DNA of 64,000 bases, from contig QVIN01000006.1 of NCBI GenBank assembly GCA_003416985.1, positions 1-64,000 on the forward strand, written 5' to 3'. Both the position numbers and the translations under genes were made by a program. Origin of the DNA: Duganella sp. BJB480 (GTDB lineage Bacteria; Pseudomonadota; Gammaproteobacteria; Burkholderiales; Burkholderiaceae_D). Below the pieces are notes generated by a model, which was given only the letters and a program-made list of their open reading frames with translations, ran no database searches and was not told the DNA's origin. Numbering within the stretch: the stretch's first letter is position 1; the number at the start of each line of letters is the position of its first letter. Positions 39,360 through 47,958 of the stretch are shown piece after piece.

Positions 39360-39396
39360 CGGCGGGGAGCGGATATCGCTTGACCGCCGTTTTTTA
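39360..39396 (+). terminator. Terminator of the glucan locus
   Basis: Outer stem CGGCGG / CCGCCG (39360-39365 with 39384-39389) with an inner AGCG / CGCT stem, directly followed by six T residues. Confidence 0.82.
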
Positions 39397-39407
39397 TCGG
39401 CCTATAG

Positions 39408-39423
39408 TTAGATGACTGTCTAA
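39408..39423 (+). promoter_or_regulatory. Palindrome upstream of sdpR, probable autorepressor operator
   Basis: TTAGA (39408-39412) and TCTAA (39419-39423) form an inverted repeat with a 6-nt centre, 18 nt before the sdpR start; a further TTAGA copy follows at 39424. ArsR-type autorepressors bind such sites over their own promoter. Confidence 0.5.
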
Positions 39424-39441
39424 TTAGATGCCCGTCTCACT

Positions 39442-39729
39442 ATGAGTGCTTCCAACAACGCCTTCAAGGCCATCGCCGACCCGGCCCGGCGCGAGATACT
39501 GCGCCTGCTGCGTCCGGGCGAAATGACGGCCGGCGACCTGGCGGCGCATTTCGACATGAGCAAACCCACCATGTCGCATCACTTCGCGGTGCTGGCCGAC
39601 GCCGACCTGATCACCCGCCGGCGCGAAGGGCAGACCATCTGGTACGGCTTGAACACCACGGTGCTTCAAGACGTGCTGTCGTGGATGATGGACCTGGCCG
39701 CCCCCGAAACCAAAGCGAGGAAAAAATGA
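39442..39729 (+). CDS. sdpR: ArsR-type autorepressor, SdpR family
   Basis: A 95-residue winged-helix protein (AIADPARREILRLLRPGEMTAGDLA; recognition helix region FDMSKPTMSHHFAVLADADLI). No metal-binding cysteine motif, fitting SdpR rather than metal-sensing ArsR proteins. The ATGA overlap with an SdpI-type gene supports the assignment: in Bacillus SdpR represses its own operon and is sequestered by SdpI when the toxin SdpC is present. No sdpC is visible here. Confidence 0.85.
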   Translation: MSASNNAFKAIADPARREILRLLRPGEMTAGDLAAHFDMSKPTMSHHFAVLADADLITRRREGQTIWYGLNTTVLQDVLSWMMDLAAPETKARKK

Positions 39730-40373
39730 AAACACGTTATCTGCTGTTTTGTCTTGCGCTGATCGCCGCCGCCTGCGCGGCCACCGCGTACTTCTGGCCT
39801 CAGCTGCCCGAAAGCGTACCGATACACCGGGACGCGTCCGGCAATGTCAAAGGCTATGGTCCCCGCGCGGTCCTGTGGCTGCTGGGCCCTGGCATGATGG
39901 CGATGGTGGCGTGGCTGGGCGCGGTGATGCCGGGCATATCGCCGCGCCGCTTCGAGATCAACGGCTTCGAGTCGACCTACTACTACGTGAGCGGCGTCGT
40001 TGTGTGCTTGCTCGCCTACGTCTACGCATTGACGCTGGCCGCCACGTTGCACGCCCAGGTGCCGATGGGACGGGCCATCCCGGCCGGCATCTTCATGCTG
40101 CTTATCCTCGCCGGCAACCCGATGGGCAAGGTGCGCCGCAACTTCTTCATGGGCATCCGCACGCCGTGGACGCTGGCCAGCGAGCGCGTTTGGTACGCCA
40201 CTCATCGCTTGGCGGCGCGCCTGATGGTGGCCAGCGGCGTGCTTGGCCTGTTCGCTGTCTGGCTCGGTGCGCCGACATGGGCCTTGCTGGCGTTGATGCT
40301 GGCATGGGCGCCGCTGGCGGTGGTCTACTCGCTGCTGCTTTATAAACGTCTTCCTCATCAGATCGGAGAATAG
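39726..40373 (+). CDS. sdpI: SdpI family membrane protein (DUF1648 + SdpI)
   Basis: A 215-residue protein with about six membrane segments. The early PESVPIHRDASGNVKGYGPR matches DUF1648 and the later GNPMGKVRRNFFMGIRTPWT is the SdpI signature. It is an immunity/signal-transduction protein in Bacillus; in proteobacteria the ligand is unknown. ATG at 39726 overlaps the sdpR stop and follows AGGAAAAA; an earlier in-frame start inside sdpR is rejected. 2 nt from the hydrolase gene. Confidence 0.87.
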   Translation: MKTRYLLFCLALIAAACAATAYFWPQLPESVPIHRDASGNVKGYGPRAVLWLLGPGMMAMVAWLGAVMPGISPRRFEINGFESTYYYVSGVVVCLLAYVYALTLAATLHAQVPMGRAIPAGIFMLLILAGNPMGKVRRNFFMGIRTPWTLASERVWYATHRLAARLMVASGVLGLFAVWLGAPTWALLALMLAWAPLAVVYSLLLYKRLPHQIGE

Positions 40374-40375
40374 AT

Positions 40376-41320
40376 ATGCGCTTCAAGCTTTTGCTGTCGT
40401 TGTTGATATTGTCGGTGTCCGTCCAAGCCCATGCCGCCCAGCGGCCGGTGTCGCTCGATGTCGGCGGCGGCACACTGTATGGAACGGAGCTGCTGCCGGA
40501 CGGCGGCGGCAAGGTGCCGGTGGTGCTGCTGCACGCCGGCTCCGGCCCCACTGACCGTGACGGCAACAGCAAGCTGCTGCCGGGCCCTAACGACTCGCTG
40601 CGCATGGTCGCCGAGGAACTGGCCAAGCGCGGCATCGCGTCGGTACGTTACGACAAGCGCGGCATCGGCGCCAGCGCGCTGCCCGTATGGAAGGAGCAGG
40701 ACCTGCGCCTGGACGATTACATCGGCGACGCCACCGCATGGCTGCGCAAGCTGCGCGCCGATCCGCGCTTCTCGCGCGTGGTGATGGCCGGGCATAGCGA
40801 AGGCGCGCAGATCGCCGCCGAGGCGTGCAAACAAGCGGCCATCGATGCCTGCGTGCTGATCGCCGGCGCCGGCCACCCGCTGGACGAGATCCTGCGCGAC
40901 CAATTGAAGTCCAAGCTGCCGCCTGCCCTGAACGACCAGAACGAACGCATACTGGCTGCGCTCAAGCAGGGCAAGCCGGTTGACGATGTGCCCCAGGAGT
41001 TGATGATGCTGTACCACCCGTCGGTGCAGCCTTACCTGATCTCGTCGCTGAAGCACGATCCGCGCACGGCGATTGCGGCGCTGGCGATGCCAGTGCTGAT
41101 CCTGCAAGGCACGTCGGATATCCAGGTGCAGGCGCCGGAAGCACAGGCGCTGGCTGCGGCCGCGCCGCGCGCCAGGCTGGTGATGGTCGAAGGGATGAAC
41201 CACGTGCTGAAAATAGTCGGCAGCGACGAGGCCTTGCAGATGAAATCCTACAGCAGCCCCGATCTGCTGGTGGCGCCGCAGTTGATCGACGCCTTGATCG
41301 GTTTCGTCAAGGCGCCGTAA
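40376..41320 (+). CDS. Exported alpha/beta hydrolase
   Basis: A 314-residue protein with signal peptide (about 1-20). Alpha/beta hydrolase features: oxyanion region LLHAGSGPTDRDGN, RYDKRGIGAS, nucleophile elbow MAGHSEGAQIAAE (serine about 141), acid in LILQGTSDIQV and final MNHVLK histidine. Substrate unknown. Operonic with sdpR-sdpI (2-nt gap), so it may act in the same envelope response. Convergent with uvrB, 4 nt apart. Confidence 0.87.
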   Translation: MRFKLLLSLLILSVSVQAHAAQRPVSLDVGGGTLYGTELLPDGGGKVPVVLLHAGSGPTDRDGNSKLLPGPNDSLRMVAEELAKRGIASVRYDKRGIGASALPVWKEQDLRLDDYIGDATAWLRKLRADPRFSRVVMAGHSEGAQIAAEACKQAAIDACVLIAGAGHPLDEILRDQLKSKLPPALNDQNERILAALKQGKPVDDVPQELMMLYHPSVQPYLISSLKHDPRTAIAALAMPVLILQGTSDIQVQAPEAQALAAAAPRARLVMVEGMNHVLKIVGSDEALQMKSYSSPDLLVAPQLIDALIGFVKAP

Positions 41321-41324
41321 GCGG

Positions 41325-43397
41325 TCAGGCGATATTGTCCGCGCCAGGCGCGCCGAACAGCTGCTGCTTGAGGTGATGCAGTTGGTCGCGCACCTGCGCG
41401 GCTTTTTCGAACTCCAGGTTCTTGGCGTGATCGAGCATGGCCTTCTCCAGGCGCTTGATCTCCTTGCTGATCTGTTTCTCGCTCATGGATTCGTACTTGG
41501 CCGTTTCCTGCGCCACCTGCAGCTCTTCCTTCGCATCCTGCGGGCTGTAGACGCCGTCGATCATGTCGCGGATCACCTTGTGCACGCCGCGCGGCACGAT
41601 GCCGTTGGCGGTGTTGAAGGCGATCTGCTTGGCGCGGCGGCGTTCCGTCTCGCCGATGGCGCGCTCCATCGAATCGGTCATGCGGTCCGCGTACAGCAGC
41701 GCCACGCCGTTCAGGTTACGCGCGGCGCGGCCGATGGTCTGGATCAGCGAGCGTTCCGAACGCAGGAAGCCTTCCTTGTCGGCGTCCAGGATGGCCACCA
41801 GTGACACCTCCGGCAAGTCCAAACCTTCGCGCAGCAGGTTGATCCCAACCAGCACGTCGAAGGTGCCGATGCGCAGGTCGCGCAGCAGCTCGACCCGTTC
41901 CACCGTCTCGATATCGCTGTGCAGGTAGCGCACCTTGATGCCATGGTCGCTCAGGTATTCTGTCAGCTGCTCGGACATGCGCTTGGTGAGCGTGGTCACC
42001 AGCACGCGCTCGTTCTTGGCGACGCGCAGTGTGATCTCGGACATCAGGTCGTCCACCTGCGAGCTGGCGGGGCGCACGATGATCATCGGGTCCACCAGGC
42101 CGGTGGGGCGCACCACCTGCTCGACCACCTGGTCGGCGTGGGTGCGCTCGTATTCGGCCGGCGTGGCCGAGACGAACACGGTCTGCCGCATTTTCTGCTC
42201 GAACTCCTCGAACTTCAGCGGGCGGTTGTCCAGCGCGGACGGCAGGCGGAAGCCGTAGTCCACCAGGTTGGTCTTGCGCGAACGGTCGCCGTTGTACATG
42301 GCGCTCAACTGGCCGATCAGCACGTGCGACTCGTCGAGGAACATCAGCGCGTCCTTGGGCAGGTAGTCGACCAGCGTCGGCGGCGGTTCGCCGGGCAGGG
42401 CGCCGCTCAGGTGGCGCGAGTAGTTCTCGATGCCCTTGGTGAAGCCGATCTCGGTCATCATCTCCAGATCGAAGCGGGTGCGCTGCTCCAGGCGCTGTTC
42501 CTCCACCAGCTTGCTCTCCTTGCGGAAGAACTCCAGCCGCTCGCGCAGCTCCAGCTTGATGGTCTCGATCGCGCGCAGCACCGTCGAACGCGGCGTGACG
42601 TAGTGCGAACCTGGATAGACGGTGAAGCGCGGGATCTTCTGCTTGACGCGGCCGGTCAGCGGGTCGAACAGCTGGATCGATTCCAGCTCGTCGTCGAACA
42701 GGTCCAGGCGCACCGCCAGTTCCGCATTCTCCGCCGGGAAGATGTCGAGCGTGTCGCCGCGCACGCGGAAGGTGCCGCGCCCGAAGTCCACTTCGTTGCG
42801 GGTGTACTGCATCTGGATCAGGCGCGCGATGATGTCGCGCTGCGAGACGCGGTCCTTGGCGCGCAGCGTCAAGATCATCTGGTGGTATTCGGTCGGGTTA
42901 CCGATACCGTAGATCGCCGACACGGTGGCGACGATGATGACGTCGCGCCGCTCCATCAGCGACTTGGTGCAGGACAGGCGCATCTGCTCGATGTGCTCAT
43001 TGATGGACGAATCCTTTTCGATGAACAGGTCGCGCTGCGGCACGTAGGCCTCTGGCTGGTAGTAATCGTAGTAGGAGACGAAGTACTCGACCGCGTTCTC
43101 CGGGAAGAACTCGCGGAACTCCGAGTACAGCTGCGCGGCCAGCGTCTTGTTCGGCGCGAAGACGATGGCGGGGCGGCCCTTGCGGGCGATCACGTTGGCC
43201 ATCGTGTAGGTCTTGCCGGAACCGGTCACGCCGAGCAGGGTCTGGAAGAACAGGCCGTCGTCGATACCCTCGCACAGCTGGTCGATCGCGGTGGGCTGGT
43301 CGCCGGCCGGCGGGAAGGGTTGGTGCAGCTTGAACGGCGAGTCTGGGAAGGTCACAACCGTTGCGTTTGGGGTGTCTTGTACGGGTAATTCAGCCAT
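41325..43397 (-). CDS. uvrB: Excinuclease ABC subunit B
   Basis: A 690-residue nucleotide-excision-repair helicase-like protein. Walker A GVTGSGKT at 56-63, the beta-hairpin YYDYYQPEAYVP that clamps DNA, helicase motifs DESH, and the C-terminal UVR motif (about 640-675) that contacts UvrC are all intact. No LexA-type CTGT-N8-ACAG box was found in the 113 nt up to the divergent aminotransferase gene. Confidence 0.98.
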   Translation of the reverse strand: MAELPVQDTPNATVVTFPDSPFKLHQPFPPAGDQPTAIDQLCEGIDDGLFFQTLLGVTGSGKTYTMANVIARKGRPAIVFAPNKTLAAQLYSEFREFFPENAVEYFVSYYDYYQPEAYVPQRDLFIEKDSSINEHIEQMRLSCTKSLMERRDVIIVATVSAIYGIGNPTEYHQMILTLRAKDRVSQRDIIARLIQMQYTRNEVDFGRGTFRVRGDTLDIFPAENAELAVRLDLFDDELESIQLFDPLTGRVKQKIPRFTVYPGSHYVTPRSTVLRAIETIKLELRERLEFFRKESKLVEEQRLEQRTRFDLEMMTEIGFTKGIENYSRHLSGALPGEPPPTLVDYLPKDALMFLDESHVLIGQLSAMYNGDRSRKTNLVDYGFRLPSALDNRPLKFEEFEQKMRQTVFVSATPAEYERTHADQVVEQVVRPTGLVDPMIIVRPASSQVDDLMSEITLRVAKNERVLVTTLTKRMSEQLTEYLSDHGIKVRYLHSDIETVERVELLRDLRIGTFDVLVGINLLREGLDLPEVSLVAILDADKEGFLRSERSLIQTIGRAARNLNGVALLYADRMTDSMERAIGETERRRAKQIAFNTANGIVPRGVHKVIRDMIDGVYSPQDAKEELQVAQETAKYESMSEKQISKEIKRLEKAMLDHAKNLEFEKAAQVRDQLHHLKQQLFGAPGADNIA

Positions 43398-43510
43398 CTT
43401 GTCCGACCTTTGTTAAAATAATGGCCTGCCAGCGGCCTGAAGCAGTTTTTCTAGGGGCGCTGTCTACCTTCAACCGCTGCGTACCGCTTCCAATCGAATC
43501 CAATCTTATC

Positions 43511-44713
43511 ATGACGAATCCTAGCTTGTTCAGCGCCATCGACATGGCACCACGCGACCCTATCCTGGGCATCACCGAAGCCTTCAACGCCGACCAGAAT
43601 CCGGCCAAAATCAATCTGGGCGTGGGCGTCTATTATGACGACAATGGCAAGGTGCCGCTGCTGTCGTGCGTGCAGAAAGCGGAGGAAATCCTGATCGCCG
43701 CGCCGGCCCCGCGCACCTACCTGCCGATCGAGGGCCTGGCCGCCTACGACAAGGCGGTGCAGGAACTGGTGTTTGGCGCCGACAGCGCCGTCATTCAAGA
43801 GAAGCGCGCCGTGACCGTGCAGGCCATCGGCGGCACCGGCGCACTGAAGATCGGCGCCGACTTCCTGAAGCGCTTCGCGCCGGATTCGCAGGTCTACATC
43901 AGTGATCCCAGCTGGGAGAACCACCGCGCGCTGTTCGAAAGCGCCGGCTTCACCGTCAACAACTACACTTACTACGATGCGGCCACCCACGGCGTGAACT
44001 TCGCCGGCATGCTGGCCGACCTGAAGGCCATGCCGCGCGGCTCCATCGTGCTGCTGCACGCCTGCTGCCACAACCCGACCGGCGCCGACCTGACCTCGGC
44101 CCAGTGGGATGAGATCATCGCCGTGGTGACCAATGGCGGCCTGGTGCCGTTCCTGGACATGGCTTACCAGGGCTTCGGCGCCGGCATCGCCGAAGACGGC
44201 GCCGTGGTGCGCCGCTTCGCGGCCGCCGGCGGTCCGCTGCTGGTGTCGAATTCGTTCTCGAAGTCGTTCTCGCTGTACGGCGAGCGCGTGGGCGCGCTGA
44301 GCGTGGTCGCGGCCAGCGGCGAAGAGGCGAGCCGCCTGATGTCGCAGCTCAAGCGCGTGGTACGCACCAACTACTCGAACCCTCCGGTCCACGGCGGCAA
44401 AGTGGTGGCCACCGTGCTGACCACGCCGGAACTGCGTCAGATGTGGGAAGACGAACTGGCCGGCATGCGCGTACGCATCAAGGAAATGCGCGAAGCCTTC
44501 GTGGCCAAGCTCAAGGCCAAGGCGCCGGCCCACGATTTCGCCTTCGTGCGCGACCAGGTCGGCATGTTCTCGTACTCCGGCCTGACCAAGGCCCAGGTGG
44601 ACCAGCTGCGCGCGCAGTCGATCTACGCTGTCGATACCGGCCGGATTTGCGTCGCCGCGCTCAATTCCCGCAATATCGACATCGTTATTGACGCGATCGC
44701 GAAAGTCCTTTAA
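43511..44713 (+). CDS. Class I aromatic/aspartate-type aminotransferase
   Basis: A 400-residue PLP enzyme of the AspC/TyrB subgroup. The PLP lysine is Lys251 in SNSFSKSFSLYGERVG; other markers are NLGVGVYYDDNG, HACCHNPTGADLT and the RYSNPP-like NYSNPPVHGG. It swaps amino groups between aspartate or aromatic amino acids and 2-oxo acids; the exact preference cannot be read. ATG at 43511 begins MTNPSLFSAID, a usual start. The 50-codon upstream reading is rejected because it crosses the uvrB promoter region. Confidence 0.93.
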   Translation: MTNPSLFSAIDMAPRDPILGITEAFNADQNPAKINLGVGVYYDDNGKVPLLSCVQKAEEILIAAPAPRTYLPIEGLAAYDKAVQELVFGADSAVIQEKRAVTVQAIGGTGALKIGADFLKRFAPDSQVYISDPSWENHRALFESAGFTVNNYTYYDAATHGVNFAGMLADLKAMPRGSIVLLHACCHNPTGADLTSAQWDEIIAVVTNGGLVPFLDMAYQGFGAGIAEDGAVVRRFAAAGGPLLVSNSFSKSFSLYGERVGALSVVAASGEEASRLMSQLKRVVRTNYSNPPVHGGKVVATVLTTPELRQMWEDELAGMRVRIKEMREAFVAKLKAKAPAHDFAFVRDQVGMFSYSGLTKAQVDQLRAQSIYAVDTGRICVAALNSRNIDIVIDAIAKVL

Positions 44714-44787
44714 AATCTTGCTTCTTCGGGTTGAGCGACTAAGCTTAACTCGTAAGGCAACATGAAATACTTGTTCTGTCAGAAACC

Positions 44788-44816
44788 TTGATGGAATGAT
44801 CTAAACAGTATAAAAT
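44788..44816 (+). promoter_or_regulatory. Promoter of the first tRNA-Asn
   Basis: TTGATG (44788-44793), 17-nt spacer, TAAAAT (44811-44816), ending 11 nt before the tRNA. Confidence 0.55.
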
Positions 44817-44827
44817 GTTGCCTCTAA

Positions 44828-44903
44828 TCCCTGATAGCTCAGTTGGTAGAGCGACGGACTGTTAATCCGCAGGTCCCTGGTTCGAGTCCAGGTCGGGGAG
44901 CCA
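44828..44903 (+). tRNA. tRNA-Asn (anticodon GTT)
   Basis: A 76-nt cloverleaf. Acceptor TCCCTGA pairs with TCGGGGA (44893-44899), discriminator G, encoded CCA. Anticodon GTT at 44861-44863, T-loop TTCGAGT. It differs from the two copies downstream by one base in the D-loop (T at 44844 where they have C). Confidence 0.97.
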
Positions 44904-44924
44904 GAATTTTAGTAGTACAGAATC

Positions 44925-44961
44925 AAGGAGTTACATGTTTCGGCGTGTAGCTCCTTTTTTT
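44925..44961 (+). terminator. Terminator after the first tRNA-Asn
   Basis: A 13-bp stem (44925-44937 with 44944-44956, two G-T pairs), 6-nt loop, followed by a seven-T run. Confidence 0.85.
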
Positions 44962-45024
44962 CGTTCTGGTTCTGGACCGCGCATAGGATGGCATGATCGG
45001 GAATGTATTTGATAATGAGGGCGC

Positions 45025-45573
45025 ATGAAAGTACTTTCGCTGAAATGTGAAAATTGTGGTGCAACGCTCGATGTGGGTCATGCGGTTAGCACGGTCGTTT
45101 GTGGTTACTGCAGGGGCGAGCAACTGGTCGAGCGCGGCGAAGATGACGTTTCGCTGCGAGAGCAGCAGGAAATGCTGGACGATGCGAGCGCGAATCTGAT
45201 CATGAGGCGTATAGCGTCAGAGCAGGCGATCGAGCGATTTGAAAGCGACATCCGCGAGATATGCGAAGAGCGCGACAACAATATTCGGGTTTTTCAAGGA
45301 GCCCAAAGCAAAAAAGGCTGTTTAGGTCTTTCATTTCTGTTGGTCGGTATTGCAGTGACACTGGTTTTGCTTGATGAATATTCAATTCCTCTTTGGTTTG
45401 CAATCCCTTTTGGTTTTTTCCTGCTGGCGTTGACGGGGGTGTTCGCCGGGCCTAAGAAAGAGACGGAGAAGACGATCGAAGCGAGTGCCGCGGCTAAAAT
45501 GGCGCCCCTGAAAGAGCAGATTGCCAGGCATCAGGCGATTATCGATTCCTGCGATTATGGGACGGCTAGCTAG
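45025..45573 (+). CDS. Hypothetical zinc-ribbon membrane protein
   Basis: A 182-residue protein not recognised as a named family. A zinc-ribbon-like CENCG...CGYC pair lies at residues 8-30, then a charged helical, probably coiled-coil segment (about 45-85), two membrane helices (about 98-115 and 120-140) and a final charged helix. Base composition is more AT-rich than the housekeeping block. It stands alone between the first tRNA-Asn and a convergent gene, suggesting accessory DNA. Confidence 0.65.
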   Translation: MKVLSLKCENCGATLDVGHAVSTVVCGYCRGEQLVERGEDDVSLREQQEMLDDASANLIMRRIASEQAIERFESDIREICEERDNNIRVFQGAQSKKGCLGLSFLLVGIAVTLVLLDEYSIPLWFAIPFGFFLLALTGVFAGPKKETEKTIEASAAAKMAPLKEQIARHQAIIDSCDYGTAS

Positions 45574-45657
45574 ATTTATCCATTGCTTGGCCCGGAGAGT
45601 CAGAATACGAACACCCTCGCATTTGCTCGCGTGGGTGTTTTCACATCTGCGCCTCGA

Positions 45658-46122
45658 TCAGAGCTTGTACACCCCGCAGGCGACAACCAAATCCCCGGCG
45701 CGTTCGACGTACATCGATTTCTTTTGCACTTCCTTGGTCACCGGATCGGGCCATGAGTACTCCTGCCATCCCGAGTTCTTGGTCTTGGCGATTTCGATGC
45801 GCTCGCGCATGATGAATTTCCCGTTCACGTCCTTGATGTCGAGAACGTTCTTGCCGGCGAGCTTGGGCGTGTTCCCGTTCGCCAGGGTGACGCCCTCCAT
45901 CGTGCCGATCGTTACGTAGAGGTCGCGCTCCCGGTATGTCGGAAGCTGATTCTGCACGTCCTGGACAACTTTATCCTTGCCGTATTTCTTGATGTCCGCG
46001 ATGACCCGCTTGACCAGGGCGACCGCCTGCTCGGGCGTTCCTCGCTCGGCGTCGGCCGCGGAAACCGCGCTGGACAGCGCAAAGGCGGTGAAGAAGGCGA
46101 CAATCCTGAAAAAGCGTTTCAT
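45658..46122 (-). CDS. Small exported single-Cache-type protein
   Basis: A 154-residue protein with a signal peptide (about 1-22) and an sCache_2-like domain with EQAVALVKRVIADIKKYGKDKV at the front and KNVLDIKDVNGKFIMRERIEIAK, GWQEYSWPDPVTKEVQKKSMYVER later. Such stand-alone Cache proteins are presumed periplasmic small-ligand sensors or binding proteins. AGGGGAA ribosome site in front of the ATG. No obvious partner; the GAF histidine kinase at 46387 is divergent from it. Confidence 0.75.
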   Translation of the reverse strand: MKRFFRIVAFFTAFALSSAVSAADAERGTPEQAVALVKRVIADIKKYGKDKVVQDVQNQLPTYRERDLYVTIGTMEGVTLANGNTPKLAGKNVLDIKDVNGKFIMRERIEIAKTKNSGWQEYSWPDPVTKEVQKKSMYVERAGDLVVACGVYKL

Positions 46123-46386
46123 GCTGTTCCCCTGTCTTTATTGAAAGTTTAATAGTCGGGCATCATTGCCTTCGATGGCTGAGAAACCGTGAAAAGCATT
46201 CTCTGCTTCAATACACGGCAATGTCAATCGATAGTGCCGGCTTCCGTCGGCGCGAACCATAAGTTGGTATTTTTGCTTTGCTGCAGCAATATTTTCACAA
46301 AGATGCCTCAAATGGGCCTACCATTTACATGCCCGCGTGCTTGCTAGCCGTTCGGGCCGTGTCGACTGATCAAGGAGTCCTCCGCA

Positions 46387-47721
46387 ATGCTTGAACAACG
46401 CGTCGTGTCTGATGATTTCCTCGGGAAGTGGCAACAAACCACGAACGTCATGGCGGACGTCTTCGACGTGCCGGCCGGTTTGATCATGCGCGTCAGGCCG
46501 CAGCAGATCGAGGTGCTGGTATCGAGCCACACGCCGGGCAATCCGTACGAGGCGCACGAGAAAGCCAATCTGAACACCGGCCTGTACTGCGAGACGGTGA
46601 TGGCCACGCGCTCCCTGCTGCATGTGCCCGACGCGCTGGAGGACGAACACTGGAAGAGCAATCCCGACGTCGCGCTGAACATGATTTCCTATTTGGGCGT
46701 GCCGTTGTTGTGGCCGAACGACGAGGTGTTCGGAACCATCTGTGTGCTTGACAGCAAAAAGCGCAACTATCAGCAGCGCTACGTCGATCTGTTGTGGGAG
46801 ATCAAAAGAGCGATCGAGGCCGACTTCCAGGTCATCGAGCAACAGCAGGAATTAATGATCAGCAATGCCAGCCTGCTCGACGCCAATCGGGCTTTGTTGC
46901 GCAGCAACGCGGACTTGAAGGCCGCGCTCGATAAGATCGTCGCCATGCAGGGGGAGCTGCTGCGGGCGGAAAAGATGTCGGCGCTGGGCAGCCTGGTGGC
47001 GGGCATCTCGCACGAGCTCAACACGCCGATAGGCAATGGCCTGATGCTGGCCAGCACGCTCAAAAGCAACGCGGTGACCATCGCCAAGGAGCTGGAGACG
47101 GGCGTGACGCGCAAGCACATGCAGGATTTCATCGGCGGCGTCGACCAGGGCGCCGATATCCTGCTGCACAGCCTGGGAAGGGCGGCCGACCTGGTGGCCA
47201 GCTTCAAGCAGGTCGCGGTGGACCAGTCCAGCATGCGTCGGCGTGAATTCGACGTGAGGAAGACCTTCAAGGACATCCTCGCCACGTTGGGGCCTGCCAT
47301 CCGCAAGAGCGGGCATGAGGTGGTGTGCGACGTGGAGGAGGGCATCGTCATGGACAGCTATCCCGGTCCGCTGGAGCAGGTCCTGGTGAATCTGGTCAAT
47401 AACGCGCTGGTGCATGCGTTTCCGGAGGGCGGGCGGGGCCATGTCACCATCACGGGGCGCAAGCTGGCTGACGACCGGATCGAAGTGTCTGTCACCGATG
47501 ACGGGGTGGGTATTCCGCAGGCCAACATCGCCCGCGTGTTCGACCCGTTCTTCACCACCCGCCTGGGGCAGGGCGGCAGCGGGCTGGGGCTGCATGTGGT
47601 CTACAACCAGGTCACCTCCGCCCTGCGCGGCGACGTGCAGGTGGTGAGCGAACCGGGCTGCGGTGCGCGTTTCACGCTGCGTGTGCCACGCGTCGCGCCG
47701 CAGGATCCGCCGCCGCACTAG
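46387..47721 (+). CDS. GAF-domain sensor histidine kinase
   Basis: A 444-residue soluble kinase: GAF domain (about 20-145, with GTICVLDSKKRNY), coiled-coil linker (about 150-195), dimerisation/H-box MSALGSLVAGISHELNTP with the phospho-acceptor His near 208, then HATPase with N-box LVNLVNNALVHAF and G-boxes VTDDGVGI and GQGGSGLGL. No membrane segment, so the signal is intracellular. No response regulator is adjacent, making it an orphan. SD GGAG 9 nt before the start. Confidence 0.92.
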   Translation: MLEQRVVSDDFLGKWQQTTNVMADVFDVPAGLIMRVRPQQIEVLVSSHTPGNPYEAHEKANLNTGLYCETVMATRSLLHVPDALEDEHWKSNPDVALNMISYLGVPLLWPNDEVFGTICVLDSKKRNYQQRYVDLLWEIKRAIEADFQVIEQQQELMISNASLLDANRALLRSNADLKAALDKIVAMQGELLRAEKMSALGSLVAGISHELNTPIGNGLMLASTLKSNAVTIAKELETGVTRKHMQDFIGGVDQGADILLHSLGRAADLVASFKQVAVDQSSMRRREFDVRKTFKDILATLGPAIRKSGHEVVCDVEEGIVMDSYPGPLEQVLVNLVNNALVHAFPEGGRGHVTITGRKLADDRIEVSVTDDGVGIPQANIARVFDPFFTTRLGQGGSGLGLHVVYNQVTSALRGDVQVVSEPGCGARFTLRVPRVAPQDPPPH

Positions 47722-47795
47722 GACACCGGCACCGGCCATTCGGGCTGTGGCGTAAAAATATTTGCGACGGGGTCGCCAAAACCGTTTTGAGCGGC

Positions 47796-47801
47796 TATAA
47801 T
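47796..47801 (+). promoter_or_regulatory. -10 element of the second tRNA-Asn
   Basis: A consensus TATAAT 12 nt before the tRNA; no good -35 hexamer at the expected distance. Confidence 0.5.
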
Positions 47802-47813
47802 TCGGGCCTCATT

Positions 47814-47889
47814 TCCCTGATAGCTCAGTCGGTAGAGCGACGGACTGTTAATCCGCAGGTCCCTGGTTCGAGTCCAGGTCGGGGAGCCA
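47814..47889 (+). tRNA. tRNA-Asn (anticodon GTT), second copy
   Basis: A 76-nt cloverleaf with anticodon GTT at 47847-47849 and encoded CCA. Identical to the third copy and one base different from the first. Confidence 0.97.
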
Positions 47890-47898
47890 GATTTGTTC

Positions 47899-47928
47899 AA
47901 AAAGCCCAGCCTACAGGTTGGGCTTTTT
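47899..47928 (+). terminator. Terminator after the second tRNA-Asn
   Basis: A 13-bp stem (47899-47911 with 47916-47928, one G-T pair), TACA loop, T-run in the 3' arm. Confidence 0.88.
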
Positions 47929-47958
47929 GTTTTGATGGCTGGTGCAATCTATCCTTGC

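Noticed and set aside
41919..43388. 489-codon plus-strand frame opposite uvrB
   Set aside because: A shadow of uvrB; low-complexity His/Leu/Arg-rich translation with no ribosome site or domain.
43398..43510. LexA/SOS box for uvrB
   Set aside because: No CTGT-N8-ACAG or close variant was found between uvrB and the aminotransferase gene.
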